Assembly: GCA_963971285.1 (NCBI GenBank)
Contig: OZ020257.1
Location: forward strand, 14,708,602-14,772,601
Source of the DNA: Astropecten irregularis
Lineage: Eukaryota > Echinodermata > Asteroidea > Paxillosida > Astropectinidae
Direction of reading: 5' to 3'
DNA length: 64,000 nucleotides
Part shown: one piece after another, positions 49,810 to 58,087 of the stretch
Numbering within the stretch: position 1 is the first letter of the stretch
How the letters are laid out: each line of letters opens with the position of its first letter
Position numbers and translations under genes: made by a program
Notes under the pieces: generated by a model
Told to the model about the DNA's origin: nothing
What the model saw: only the letters and a program-made list of their open reading frames with translations
Database searches by the model: none

Positions 49810-52800
49810 CTGTACGTGGAGAAAGAACAGAACAGATCTGTCTGAATTGATTTACTGCCTTGTTTTCTTCAAGCACATGGCCAAATGAGGGGCAAATGGT
49901 CAAATGAGGGCCAAATGGTAAAATGAGGGCCAAATGGCTAAATGAGGGCCAAATGGTCAAATGAGAGCCAAATGGTCAAATGAGGGCCAAATGGCTAAAT
50001 GAGGGCCAAATTGTCAAATGAGGGCCAAATGAGAGCCAAATGGTCAAATGAGGGCCAAATGGGGGCCAAGTGAGGGCCAAATGGCTAAATGAGGGCCAAA
50101 TGGTCAAATGAGGGCCAAATGGGGGCCAAGTGAGGGCCAAATGGCTAAATGAGGGCCAAATGGGGGCCAAGTGAGGGCCAAATGGCTAAATGAGGGCCAA
50201 ATGGCCAAATGAGGGCCAAATGGGGGCCAAGTGAGGGCCAAATGGCTAAATGAGGGCCAAATGTGGGCCAAGTGAGGGCCAAATGGCTAAATGAGGGCCA
50301 AATGGCCAAATGAGGGCCAAATAGCGACTGAAGACGAAGGCCAAATGGTGAGGTCCAAATGATCCCTCAAATGGCCCTACTAGGGACACGTGTAGAAGAA
50401 TTGGGATTGGGGTTGATCCTGACATACCCTGTTATCCTCTTGAATGATGTTGCTGGCTACAGCGGTGTTGTGCTTGAGACTCCTGGTGAGGGACAACATC
50501 TCTTCAGCTAGCTTCTCCTGCATGTTGTGATGATGCTGCAGGACGGCATCCAGATCCTCCGATGATGCCTTACCGTCCTCATCTTGTAATCTACACAACA
50601 AACAAACAAACAAACACCCCAATGAAGAAACAACAATCTATGAAACAAAGACCTGAATCCACTCTAAAATAATTGGTATCAAAATAGAGGCTTTTGGCTG
50701 CGGTTCGGAAGTAGAATATCTGGTTTGAAATGGAAAACAGAGTTTTGGGTTCAATGAAAAATCACAACCTATATTTTCAGCATACGGATGACAGAGCCTG
50801 AGCCTGAGCCTCAGTTTCGTAAACCCCTATGATTGCAATTGTACATAAGTAACAGAGTCCGGCTATATCTAACCATAGCTTCTGCACAAACTTGGGTTTC
50901 ACTGTAATTACTTTATTCCGCTTACCTTCTGTGTCTCAGCGTATTGTCTTGGAGATCATCAGACTGAAAATACAAATAATGATGGCAATCATTAAAAAAA
51001 AACATTTCTGGACAAGAACAATTCAACACCACTAACTGAATATGACAAACTCATCATTCATCTTCAGGGCAACTTGAAAGGCCCACAACACTCTAAACAG
51101 GGGCCAGATTTTTGGAGCTGTTAAGCTCAAACAAGTTGCTTTATAGCTCAAAATGTCTTGCCCACTAAAACAAAGTAACAAACCACCATTAAAAATTCCA
51201 TTTGATATTCATGGTCAGCGAACAACAGCCGAAGAACAATCACAAAAGATACACAACAAATTTGGTTGTTAATCCTGTTTTTATAAAGACAGATTTCATG
51301 GTTAGCAATTTTTTTGTGCTTAAGCAGCTCTATGAAATTGGCCACTGGTATCATTTGACCCTTCCCCTTTGGGTAAAGCCCTAAGGCCTCATTTTAAGTC
51401 ATCCCTCAACATCTGCATCTGATTTGGACAGGTTTGAAATGGATGGATTCCCAGGAACATTCTTTGGGTGAATTAGGAGGATGGTAAGTCCGTTCTTCCT
51501 CTTACCCCAAGCAGTTCTTGCCTCATTTCCTGTGTGTATCTTGATGTCGCCTGTAGATGAAGGTCCTTGGAGGAGGTGGGCGGAGCTTGATAAACTTGAC
51601 GGGATTTGGGTTCGGATGAAATGACCGATGATGAGTGGGCAGGTGCCAAAAGCTGATTGGCCATTGCCTTATCACTCGCTGAGGTCTGCGGATATAAAAT
51701 ACCCAAATCCTTGAAATTTTGACCAATGATGTTCTCTTTAAATTTGACATTTTGGCAAAGGTATCCTTTCAACAGTGGTTAACATTCATGCAACCTTTGA
51801 CCATCAAAGGGATTGAAATGATTAATACTGATGAAGAGAGAGCCCAGATAGATGAATGCCTTGAATCAGAAGAAAATAATTTTCTCACATCTTAGGAGAA
51901 ATCCATTCACCAAGTTACATCACTACAACAAGGAAATAAGTTGCAAATACATTCTTTCAGAAACTTACCAGTTTCTCCGTCTGAATAAGACCCTTAAGGA
52001 ACTCAATCTTCTTGGCGTACTCCTTTAGAACCTCTTGGCTCGGCAAGCTAAAACAACAACAATATTTCAAAAGCAAAAATGTTGAATTAAAATAATCAAT
52101 TCCATTCATACAACTTTTTATTAAAACATTTTTCAAAGGTAAAACGACCTCACAAAATTTGGGAGACTAATTTCTTTTCAAACACTTATTCTGAGAAAGG
52201 AAACTAACCTTGTGGATCGCTTGAGCTCGGCCAGTTTTTCTTGAAGTGCACAAACAAACTAGATACAGAAAAATAAAGGACTACCAGTTCAATACGCTGT
52301 GGATCATAACAATCAACAGAGATTTTGATCAAAAATTATTCAGTAAAGAACAAATGCAGTATGTGACCTCCACTTTGATACTAAACTAAAATATTCCAGA
52401 TCCTACAGCATTATCCATTCAGTATGAGAATTAATCATTTTAGGAACAGAGGTTCTGGCCATCAGAGGCCTTTTCAATTGATTACTTGAGCTTCATATTC
52501 AGACAAATTCAATGATTTAACAATCCCTAACAGGATTGGTTAGGGTTGAAAAAAAAAACATGCAGAATAGACTACTCAATAAAGATCATTGAAAGGTGAA
52601 CCACAAGAAATTACTAGAGAAGGACTCGACCCGGCAACCTCTGGAAAACCATACTGATGCTCTACCATCTGAGCTACCTGACAGTGTTTGCGGATCAGTT
52701 AGGAATACAGGTCAGTAGTTTCTAACAGGGTTAATCACCTTCTCCAATCTCCAGTCTCCATGGTCTTGCTCACCAGCCATTGTTTCACACCTCGCAAGTA

Positions 52801-52843
52801 ACCTCTGCAGGTTAATCTCTAACCTCGATGCCATAGCCATCAT
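49627..52843 (-). CDS. USE1: USE1, unconventional SNARE in the ER (complete, 7 coding exons)
   Basis: SNARE for Golgi-to-ER retrograde vesicle fusion, acting with syntaxin-18, SEC20 and SEC22 on the ER membrane. Coding exons in transcript order: 52,739-52,843; 52,209-52,258; 51,969-52,047; 51,506-51,685; 50,926-50,963; 50,428-50,590; 49,627-49,809; total 798 nt, 265 residues (human about 259). Visible landmarks are the N-terminal SRLEINLQRLLARCE and WRLEK, KIEFLKGLIQTEKL, KAMANQLLAP, YTQEMRQELLG, a SNARE helix at about residues 164-232 with EKLAEEML and NIIQEDN, and a C-terminal anchor at about 238-258 ending FFPKLR at the stop. The family is known for an Asp at the SNARE zero layer; Asp-203 is the likely one here. 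ATG chosen: first of two adjacent ATGs after a clear 5' UTR acceptor; the second would remove one Met. Confidence 0.95.
49810..50427. repeat. USE1 last intron, mostly minisatellite (49,877-50,323)
   Basis: About 450 bp are tandem units of the type AAATGAGGGCCAAATGGCT, interspersed with GGGGGCCAAGTGAGGGCC variants of slightly different length. The array sits wholly between the donor at 50,427 and the acceptor at 49,810 and does not disturb either. Open frames through it (WPSFSHLALTWPPFG-type) are repeat artefacts. Confidence 0.95.
50428..50590 (-). CDS. USE1: USE1 coding exon 6
   Basis: Enters in phase 2 after TGTGTAG, leaves in phase 0 before GTATGT. Encodes LQDEDGKASSEDLDAVLQHH and EKLAEEMLSLTRSLK through QEDNR, the first half of the SNARE helix. 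Confidence 0.95.
50650..50828 (+). mobile_element. MITE-like element, GGCTCAGGCTC-ended family, copy 3 (5'-truncated)
   Basis: In the USE1 intron. It shares GGCTTTTGGCTGCGGTTCGG, CTATATTTTCAGCA and the right terminus GAGCCTGAGCCTCAGTTTCG with the 48.7-kb copy but lacks the left terminal inverted repeat. Confidence 0.75.
50926..50963 (-). CDS. USE1: USE1 coding exon 5 (38-bp microexon)
   Basis: Read as SDDLQDNTLRHR plus two bases, between acceptor TATTTTCAG and donor GTAAGC. It is needed to restore frame between exon 4 (phase 0) and exon 6 (phase 2), which supports it despite its size; residues here are in the variable linker of the family. Confidence 0.85.
51098..51347. mobile_element. MITE, GGGGCCAATTTCAT-ended family, copy 2
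   Basis: Lies in the USE1 intron between exons 4 and 5. Left end CAGGGGCCAGATTTTTGGAG is diverged; right end CTCTATGAAATTGGCCACTG is well kept. Interior shares TTCATGGTCAGCGAACAACA with the 44.3-kb copy in inverse orientation. Confidence 0.7.
51506..51685 (-). CDS. USE1: USE1 coding exon 4
   Basis: Exactly 60 codons, phase 0 at both ends (acceptor ATCCGCAG, donor GTAAGA). Encodes TSASDKAMANQLLAP to YTQEMRQELLG, both blocks conserved with vertebrate USE1. Confidence 0.96.
51969..52047 (-). CDS. USE1: USE1 coding exon 3
   Basis: Phase 2 entry after TGTTTTAG, phase 0 exit before GTAAGT. Encodes LPSQEVLKEYAKKIEFLKGL and IQTEKL, aligning with the vertebrate SEVINEYSWKVDFLKGMLQ block. Confidence 0.95.
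52209..52258 (-). CDS. USE1: USE1 coding exon 2
   Basis: 50 bp, phase 0 entry after TGTATCTAG and phase 2 exit before GTTAGT. Encodes FVCALQEKLAELKRST, fitting the family's YVGALEDMLQALK position. Confidence 0.92.
52589..52684 (-). repeat. tRNA-derived SINE in USE1 intron 1
   Basis: Minus strand: GTAGCTCAGATGGTAGAGCA (A-box), then GCCGGGTCGAGTCC (B-box) and a tail related to TTTCTTGTGGTTCACC. Acceptor-stem pairing is absent. Confidence 0.7.
52739..52843 (-). CDS. USE1: USE1 coding exon 1
   Basis: Starts at ATG 52,841-52,843 (minus), 35 codons: MMAMASRLEINLQRLLARCE onward to DWRLEK, donor GTGATT. A 5' UTR part of the same exon extends to 52,892, where TTGTCTTTGCAG is a strong acceptor. Confidence 0.94.
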
Positions 52844-53176
52844 GAAAGCCTGGTTTTAAAGGCCACAAATGGTCTTGAAAAGGTGAGTGAATCTGCAAAG
52901 ACAATTTGTGAGAGTCTAATTAATATTTGAAATCAATAGATCAGCACAGACTATGGCAATATAGCCATAATGCTAAAAACCATACCCATAGGCGATGCAA
53001 TATTTTCACAAACCAATCATAACCTTGAGACAAACAAATATTTGTGATTGTGTAACAAGTTACACCAATCGTATCTCGCAGTCGCACACGTAGCGCGTAG
53101 ACGGCAGACGGGTGCCGACGGCGACGGCGTAGCGCAGCGTAGGCTAGCATATTTCATTAGCAAAATTGCATTTACC
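52844..53176 (-). other. USE1: USE1 5' UTR part of exon, first intron, and donor of noncoding exon
   Basis: 52,844-52,892 is untranslated exon. 52,893-53,175 is intron ending in TTGTCTTTGCAG. A GGAAG/GTAAAT donor at 53,175/53,176 closes a probable noncoding first exon that begins somewhere in 53,177-53,430. The exon junction is inferred from splice signals only. Confidence 0.55.
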
Positions 53177-53642
53177 TTCCAAAGGGCGCCTTTATCGTCA
53201 AACCCACTGCATAAATGATGCCGTCCTGTTTAGGAAAATTCGTCACCACGAAAGAGTGTGTTATCAATATTGCCGAGATTGCACTTACAAAATATTGCTG
53301 ATCAGACCAAAACAAACAACACTGTCTGCAGATAATAGTCGTGTCAAAATTAGTCTGGCTCTTTCCCCTTGCTTCGTTGCTTTTAGGCTGATGTATTCTA
53401 GAACACGACTTTGTCACTGAGGTCACCCGAGGTCATTGACTCGATAGATTTAGGCTTGGTCAAATTTATAAATTTCAAATATTACTTATTTTTCCTAGAT
53501 TTAATATTTAATTAATATTTAATGCCTTAAAATAATATTTGATGAATATTGTATTTTAAAAATAACTATTAATGATATTAATTAGATAATTTGAATATGA
53601 AATAATGTATTTGAAACACTAATTACGAAGAAGCCAAACAAG

Positions 53643-53706
53643 ATGGCAGCGCACATGTTTGCCATTTGGTACGAAATAGTTTTAGTTCCCACTTGTCTGA
53701 ACATAA
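53643..53706 (+). CDS. candidate first exon with small upstream reading frame
   Basis: ATG in a strong initiation context (AAGATGG) opens MAAHMFAIWYEIVLVPTCLN-I, then a consensus donor GTAAGT at 53,707. The only good acceptor before the mTERF ORF, TTCACACAG at 54,562, joins it in frame to a 28-residue extension ending at TGA 54,646, 35 bases before the mTERF ATG. This could be an upstream ORF on the mTERF mRNA, a small protein, or chance. The 49-residue product matches nothing I recognise. Confidence 0.35.
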
Positions 53707-53860
53707 GTAAGTCTGAGGCTTTTCATTGGTAATTGTTTTAAAGGGAATAAACTATTTTGATAAGATATGTTCATTATGTTAACAGTTAATGGTTATTGAT
53801 AGATTGGGGTTAGTGTGCTTTACTTTTAGTCCACATCTGCACAAGGATTATATCAGACAT

Positions 53861-53976
53861 GGCTTCTCCTAGCTGCAGTAACTGTAGCCCAATATTACTC
53901 CTGACGTTGTTGTCGTATATAGGACAACAACGTCAGGAGTAATATTGGGCTACAGTTACTGCAGCTAGGCTTCTCC
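53861..53976. mobile_element. perfect 47-bp inverted repeat flanked by 9-bp direct repeat
   Basis: 53,868-53,914 and 53,923-53,969 are perfect reverse complements around the 8-base spacer GTATATAG. GGCTTCTCC stands at 53,861-53,869 and again at 53,968-53,976, overlapping the arm ends by two bases. A direct duplication around a palindrome is the signature of a transposed foldback element of about 98 bp with TAGCTGCAG termini. An 8-9-bp duplication suits hAT- or Mutator-like transposases, but that assignment is inference. Confidence 0.85.
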
Positions 53977-54338
53977 ATGACCACAATTCCAGATCTAACA
54001 ATAACAATACAAAAAACCTACATTGGACTGTTAGATAAAAGCCTTTACTTAATAGCGTTCCGCACTAATGACGTCACACCATGCATGCACATACCCCCCA
54101 CTCACCGCACGTTTGCATGGCCACGTTGCAATGTTTGTCTGAGGTTCGGTGCTATTTTTAGCGCAAGTGTGCAGTGCTATTAAATGTTGACCAGTTGTAA
54201 TTTCCTCTTCAACACTATAGCAAGGTTAAATTTGTGGAATGAAGACAGGGCTTTGATTTTTGAGGGAAATTATGGGGGTCTGAAAGTGAATCACTGTCCC
54301 TGATAAAAGTGGTAGGCCTAGATTGCTAAAAAGTTTGG

Positions 54339-54502
54339 CAGCCTTGAATTTAATGGAGGCCATGGCCTTCGTTGCCCTGGCTCTTGACCTTCATGCGCGT
54401 GCACCCTTCAAATGTTTCCATAGACATTATGATTTTCCAATGGAAGTGCCCCTTGCAATGGGAAAGTGGCCTTGCCCTTTTCAGAACCAAAATCAAGGCC
54501 TG
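54339..54502 (+). repeat. dispersed repeat, copy B (partner at 24,772)
   Basis: Inverted relative of the 24.8-kb repeat, sharing TTCCAATGGAAGTGCC and GGAAAGTGGCC. It ends 60 bp before the putative splice acceptor of the mTERF exon, so it lies in that gene's first intron if the 5' exon is real. The open frame here contains RHYDFPMEVPLAMGKWPCPF. Confidence 0.75.
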
Positions 54503-54562
54503 GGCCCCCTATCTGTCAATAATAACATCTGATTTGGTATTTTATTTTCATCATTCACACAG

Positions 54563-54683
54563 GTTACCTTCATTCAGCTGGTGAAGTCTCCAAATTTGAA
54601 GACAGAATCATTCATGGGTTGCCATCTAAATCGGCATCAACTATTTGATTCATGTAGAGGTTTTGTCATCAGATATACGAGAA
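54563..54683 (+). other. probable 5' UTR of mTERF exon
   Basis: Follows the acceptor TCATTCACACAG. An in-frame TAA at 54,627 stops any upstream extension of the mTERF frame, and the first in-frame ATG after it is 54,684. Confidence 0.5.
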
Positions 54684-55958
54684 ATGTCAGCATCTCACAT
54701 CTTGAGATTTCATGTGAGATACGTAGCAGGCTGTCTGTTGAGACATGGTGGCCTGGGAGATGCATTCATTCCTGGGACGAGTTCTAGAACTGCTCAGATG
54801 CGCCGGTACTTGAGTTCTTTTACCAAGTCAGCATATGATGGAAACCTGCTCCTTGCGACAGGTAACTGTGCATTGACAAGGGCAAGAGAATTCTGCAGTG
54901 AGACAGACCCGGCAGAGCCAGTCGTTCGAACCAAACGTGGAAGGAAACCGACAGTGCCGAACGTGGCAACAAAGCAGTACCTGACCTCACTGGGAGTAAA
55001 TTCTGACCTCATCCAGGAGCACACACCTACTGTCCTCCTAGAAGACGTAGCCCAGATCAAGAGGCATCAAGCTTTACTGCAAAGTCTGAACTTCACTGAC
55101 AGGGAAATCGTGGATATACTGACCAAGACGCCTCAGCTGTTGAAAGTGGACACGTCCAGTGTTCAGGAGCACATCCAGTTTCTTCAGGATCTGGAAATAG
55201 ACAACCATCTTATTCTGAACATTTTCCAACGTGTGCCCAAGTTCTTTGCCACCCCACTCTCAAGGATTCAGGCCAACGTCGAGTACATGCAGAGTCTGAA
55301 CCTGACAAACAAAAACATCCGTATTGTGCTCAAGTACACTCCCAGTCTGGTCTTCCGGAAGAAGGACGGTATCAGGCAAGCAGGGGATTGTTTGAGGCGC
55401 GTACTCTTGGAGCATGAACCCACGTGCAACTTGGACACTTCCTTGAGTTACATGCTGCGCACAGATCCCCTCTTGTTTGGCCGAGCTATTTATGAGATCG
55501 AGCATCGAGTGGATCACCTCATCAGTCTTGGTTTCTCAGGAGTGGCCCTCGGCAAGATCATGCGCTTCTGCCCCAGCGTGCTCCGGATTGGCACAGAGTT
55601 CATCACCGAACGTATGAAGCTGGTACAGGCCCGCTTGTCACTGAGCGACGAGGAAACACGTGATATGGTTCAGCGTCTGCCCAAGATCCTTCACGCCTCC
55701 AACGAGACCATCAACACCAAAATTGACTTTCTCCTAAAGAAAGGCTTTAAGCCCAGCGACATCTATCAGGCTCCCAGGGTCCTTAATGCCAGTCTGCAGC
55801 GCATGGAGAGCAGACTTGAGAAGTTATCGGAGCTGAACTATCGCCCCAAGACTCTCAGCATCATGCAGAAGTCGGAGGAATGGTTTCAAGATCTCCTGGA
55901 GGAACTTAGACAGCAGAAATCAGATGAGAATGAAGAGAAAGAGAGCCCTGAAGAATGA
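54684..55958 (+). CDS. mTERF-domain mitochondrial protein (MTERF1/2-like), single coding exon
   Basis: Predicted mitochondrial nucleic-acid-binding protein of the transcription-termination-factor family, 424 residues (family about 380-420). Residues 1-45 are rich in Arg/His/Ser, with only one acidic residue (MSASHILRFHVRYVAGCLLR onward), as expected of a targeting peptide. From about residue 95 the mTERF helical repeats follow, marked by hydrophobic-X-P turns roughly every 35 residues: TP at 149, VP at 184, TP at 219, DP at 261, CP at 296, LP at 332 and AP at 363. The C-terminal block IYQAPRVLNASLQRMESRLEKL resembles MTERF1/MTERF2. A basic patch (RTKRGRKP, 82-89) precedes the repeats and the tail is acidic (ENEEKESPEE). 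An in-frame UTG codon upstream is not needed. MTERF3/4 are alternatives. The coding region is intronless, divergent from USE1 and convergent with DNAI1. Confidence 0.9.
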   Translation: MSASHILRFHVRYVAGCLLRHGGLGDAFIPGTSSRTAQMRRYLSSFTKSAYDGNLLLATGNCALTRAREFCSETDPAEPVVRTKRGRKPTVPNVATKQYLTSLGVNSDLIQEHTPTVLLEDVAQIKRHQALLQSLNFTDREIVDILTKTPQLLKVDTSSVQEHIQFLQDLEIDNHLILNIFQRVPKFFATPLSRIQANVEYMQSLNLTNKNIRIVLKYTPSLVFRKKDGIRQAGDCLRRVLLEHEPTCNLDTSLSYMLRTDPLLFGRAIYEIEHRVDHLISLGFSGVALGKIMRFCPSVLRIGTEFITERMKLVQARLSLSDEETRDMVQRLPKILHASNETINTKIDFLLKKGFKPSDIYQAPRVLNASLQRMESRLEKLSELNYRPKTLSIMQKSEEWFQDLLEELRQQKSDENEEKESPEE

Positions 55959-56047
55959 CCACAAGGAGGTACATCACACTGTAGCTGTTTGGTGCACTGT
56001 TCATTCTTTCGTTCACTTTTCACCTTTTGTTTTTATAATAATATTCA

Positions 56048-56053
56048 ATTAAA
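56048..56053 (+). promoter_or_regulatory. candidate polyadenylation signal (mTERF gene)
   Basis: ATTAAA, the common variant signal, 90 bases after the stop codon; T/G-rich sequence (TTGTCTTGT) follows. Confidence 0.35.
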
Positions 56054-56389
56054 TTGTCTTGTACAATTTAATGGCAGCTGTAAAATCGATGCGTATTTAA
56101 TGTACAAAGATTTCTTTTTTATATTAAGAGAAGTGCCCATTGAAAGGCCCTCTAGGGGCGCACAAGGTGAAAGCTTTTTGGGCGGGGCCACTACGTGAGG
56201 GGAATGCCGTCATATTTTCAGTCTGAATTAATTTGCAGAATTGTTAATCTTAAAAAGAAACTTGACAGTGTATAGATTTTAATGCTTTTAGGGTGAGCAA
56301 AGAAAATCTTAGCACTTTGACTAGCCTGGGAATGAAATGCGAGACCATTGGACCACCATCGTATTTTTCCGTCATCAGAGCTATCAATC

Positions 56390-56528
56390 CCGGGGTCGAT
56401 TTCACAAAGCCCTGTGATCAATCCAATCTTTAACGAAGGGTAACCCATTGTAGCCTGACTAGCCTCAATGCATCAGGGGTCCTACGATTGATAGCAAGTC
56501 GCTATGAGTTTGGTGAAATCGACCCCTG
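56390..56528. mobile_element. MITE-like element, 139 bp, GGGGTCGATTTCAC termini
   Basis: GGGGTCGATTTCAC at the left and GTGAAATCGACCCC at the right are perfect inverted repeats of 14 bp. The interior is non-coding. The terminus resembles the GGGGCCAATTTCAT family, suggesting a shared terminal consensus. Confidence 0.75.
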
Positions 56529-57470
56529 AACTTGAAGATTTTGCTCACCTTTGCTCAAGAAATCTACTTTTACTTGTGTGCCATCATTACAGTCCCATAC
56601 AAGGCAGTACAAAGCCAGAAACATTGAAGAGTGAATACAGCTTATACAACCAAGATTTCCTTGAATGTAAAATTCGCAGCAAACAAATCTGCACAAAAAC
56701 AGCAACCTACTACTGTATTTGAAAAAAGAAAGAAGACGTGGTAAGTAAAACACTTTTCAATCTGCAATTGCTATGAACATCTTTTATTTATTCAATTTTT
56801 GAAAACCTCAACAAATACATCCAAGGAGAATATTTTAATGGTAATTTTTTTCTCTCATTTCTATATTTTCACTACAATTATTGAAAAAGAAAATCTTCAG
56901 ATTAATTTTGAATTAAGCATACAAAAATGGCAAAATAACACTTTTTTGGGTGTTTAAATAATGCTACCAAGTTAAATTTTATATGGGAAAAGGACGGCGT
57001 CGAATACATTTTTTAGGAATAAAATATAAACTGTAACTTGATAACAAAATCAACAATTTGTGAAATCCCCATTTATTAAGGGACACACTTTTCCCATGAG
57101 AAATTGGACCGATTAAAAATAATAAACATGTAATTTGTAAAAGTCTTCTTTTAACAATTCAAGAACATGGACGCCTTTGGACGGAAGTTTCTTACTTTGG
57201 AAGAAGTCAAGAAATACCACATGTTATTATACACACATATTAGAGGCAGTTACATTTAGTTTATAAAATACATTGTAAGATGGGTGCATGAACGAATATA
57301 CACAAATATACATTTTTTCCCCCGTACAATGTTGAATCTTAAATCTCCAACAACTTGTTATAATTTTATTTTTGGTATATTTTATTTCATGTTGCCAAAT
57401 GATTTATCCATAATAAAGGAAAGCCAAATGTCAGCAAAATTGAATCTTACATCAATGTTTTTATCCAACC

Positions 57471-57674
57471 CCTGGGGCCAATTTCATAGAGCTGCTTAAG
57501 CAGCAGAATTTGCTTTAGCACCAAAAACCTCGGTAAATAAAATCAGTATACAGCCAAGTCAAAAGCAGTAAACATCACATGAAAATTTGGTTGGTAATCC
57601 TGTTTGATCAAGGAAGACTTTTAATGCTTAAGCAATTATTTTGCTAATAAGCAGATCTATGAAAGTGGCCCCTG
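57471..57674. mobile_element. MITE, GGGGCCAATTTCAT-ended family, copy 3
   Basis: Left end TGGGGCCAATTTCATAGAGC with GCTTAAGC following; right end AGATCTATGAAAGTGGCCCC, about 200 bp, non-coding interior including TTTGGTTGGTAATCCTGTTT, which is shared with the 51.1-kb copy. Confidence 0.8.
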
Positions 57675-57845
57675 GTTTATGTCATTCTTGTAAATCATAA
57701 CTGGACTTTGTAATCATGTCTAAGAATGGAGGCTTTTTCAATAGATGTAATGTGATACATTTGTCCTGAGAACAGATTTGGTCAATAAGTGGTCAAGGAG
57801 GATATGTACTGGCTTAATAGCCTTAGAGTGGGGTGTGGAGGGTGA

Positions 57846-57978
57846 CCAACCCTAAGGGTGGGCATAGGGTGTCGTCAACCCTGTTTAGGATGGTATAGGA
57901 TGTTGTCAACTGTTTAAGGATGGGCATAGGATGTTGTTAACCCTTAGGATGGGTATAGGTTGTCGTAGACCCCTTAGA
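57846..57978. repeat. tandem repeat, ~30-bp unit, ~4.5 copies
   Basis: Units of the form CAACCC-TAAGGGTGGGCATAGG-GTGTCGT differing by a few bases. The array begins four bases beyond the DNAI1 stop codon, so it is probably transcribed as the start of the DNAI1 3' UTR. Confidence 0.85.
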
Positions 57979-57982
57979 TGCC

Positions 57983-58087
57983 TCAGTTGCTGTCCTTGTT
58001 GGAAGGTTCCCGCACCAATGCCAGGAGTTTGTCCATTTTAGCAATCTCTTGCTCAGGCCCTCTCTGAAGCTCTTGTCCTTTCTTGTC
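57983..58087 (-). CDS. DNAI1: DNAI1 last coding exon
   Basis: Phase 0 entry after TATCCCACAG; 34 codons ending KDSN and TGA. Encodes [20 protein letters not shown], the C-terminal helix that follows the propeller in DNAI1. Confidence 0.93.
   Translation of the reverse strand, partial: DKKGQELQRGPEQEIAKMDKLLALVREPSNKDSN

Larger units (their letters stand above)
53177..54562. promoter_or_regulatory. divergent promoter interval between USE1 and the mTERF gene
   Basis: The two genes are transcribed away from each other from this interval. It contains the USE1 noncoding first exon at the left, an extremely AT-rich block (about 53,460-53,630), an AAGATGGC motif (YY1-like, common at animal transcription starts) at 53,640 with a candidate small exon, a palindromic insertion (53.9 kb) and a dispersed repeat (54.3 kb). 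Confidence 0.5.
55959..57982. other. mTERF 3' flank and DNAI1 3' flank (convergent)
   Basis: No coding sequence seen. It holds a possible ATTAAA polyadenylation signal at 56,048, a 139-bp MITE-like element, a very AT-rich stretch (56.7-57.4 kb), a GGGGCCAATTTCAT-type MITE and a short tandem array next to the DNAI1 stop. Confidence 0.7.

Noticed and set aside
49976-50170. WPSFSHLALTWPPFG-type repeat peptide
   Set aside because: Lies wholly inside the USE1 last intron and simply reflects the minisatellite.
53166-53426. 84-codon frames on both strands near the USE1 start
   Set aside because: Mirror-image frames without family resemblance in the 5' UTR/promoter area; no support as genes.
53643-53706. 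NDUFA1-like start (WYEI) as identity of the small upstream exon
   Set aside because: Only a few residues agree, and the in-frame continuation at 54,563 does not look like NDUFA1, so no name is given.
54645-54683. Extension of the mTERF protein upstream of ATG 54,684
   Set aside because: Would need initiation at UUG 54,645; an in-frame stop lies at 54,627 and the ATG has a G at -3 and begins a good targeting-like sequence.
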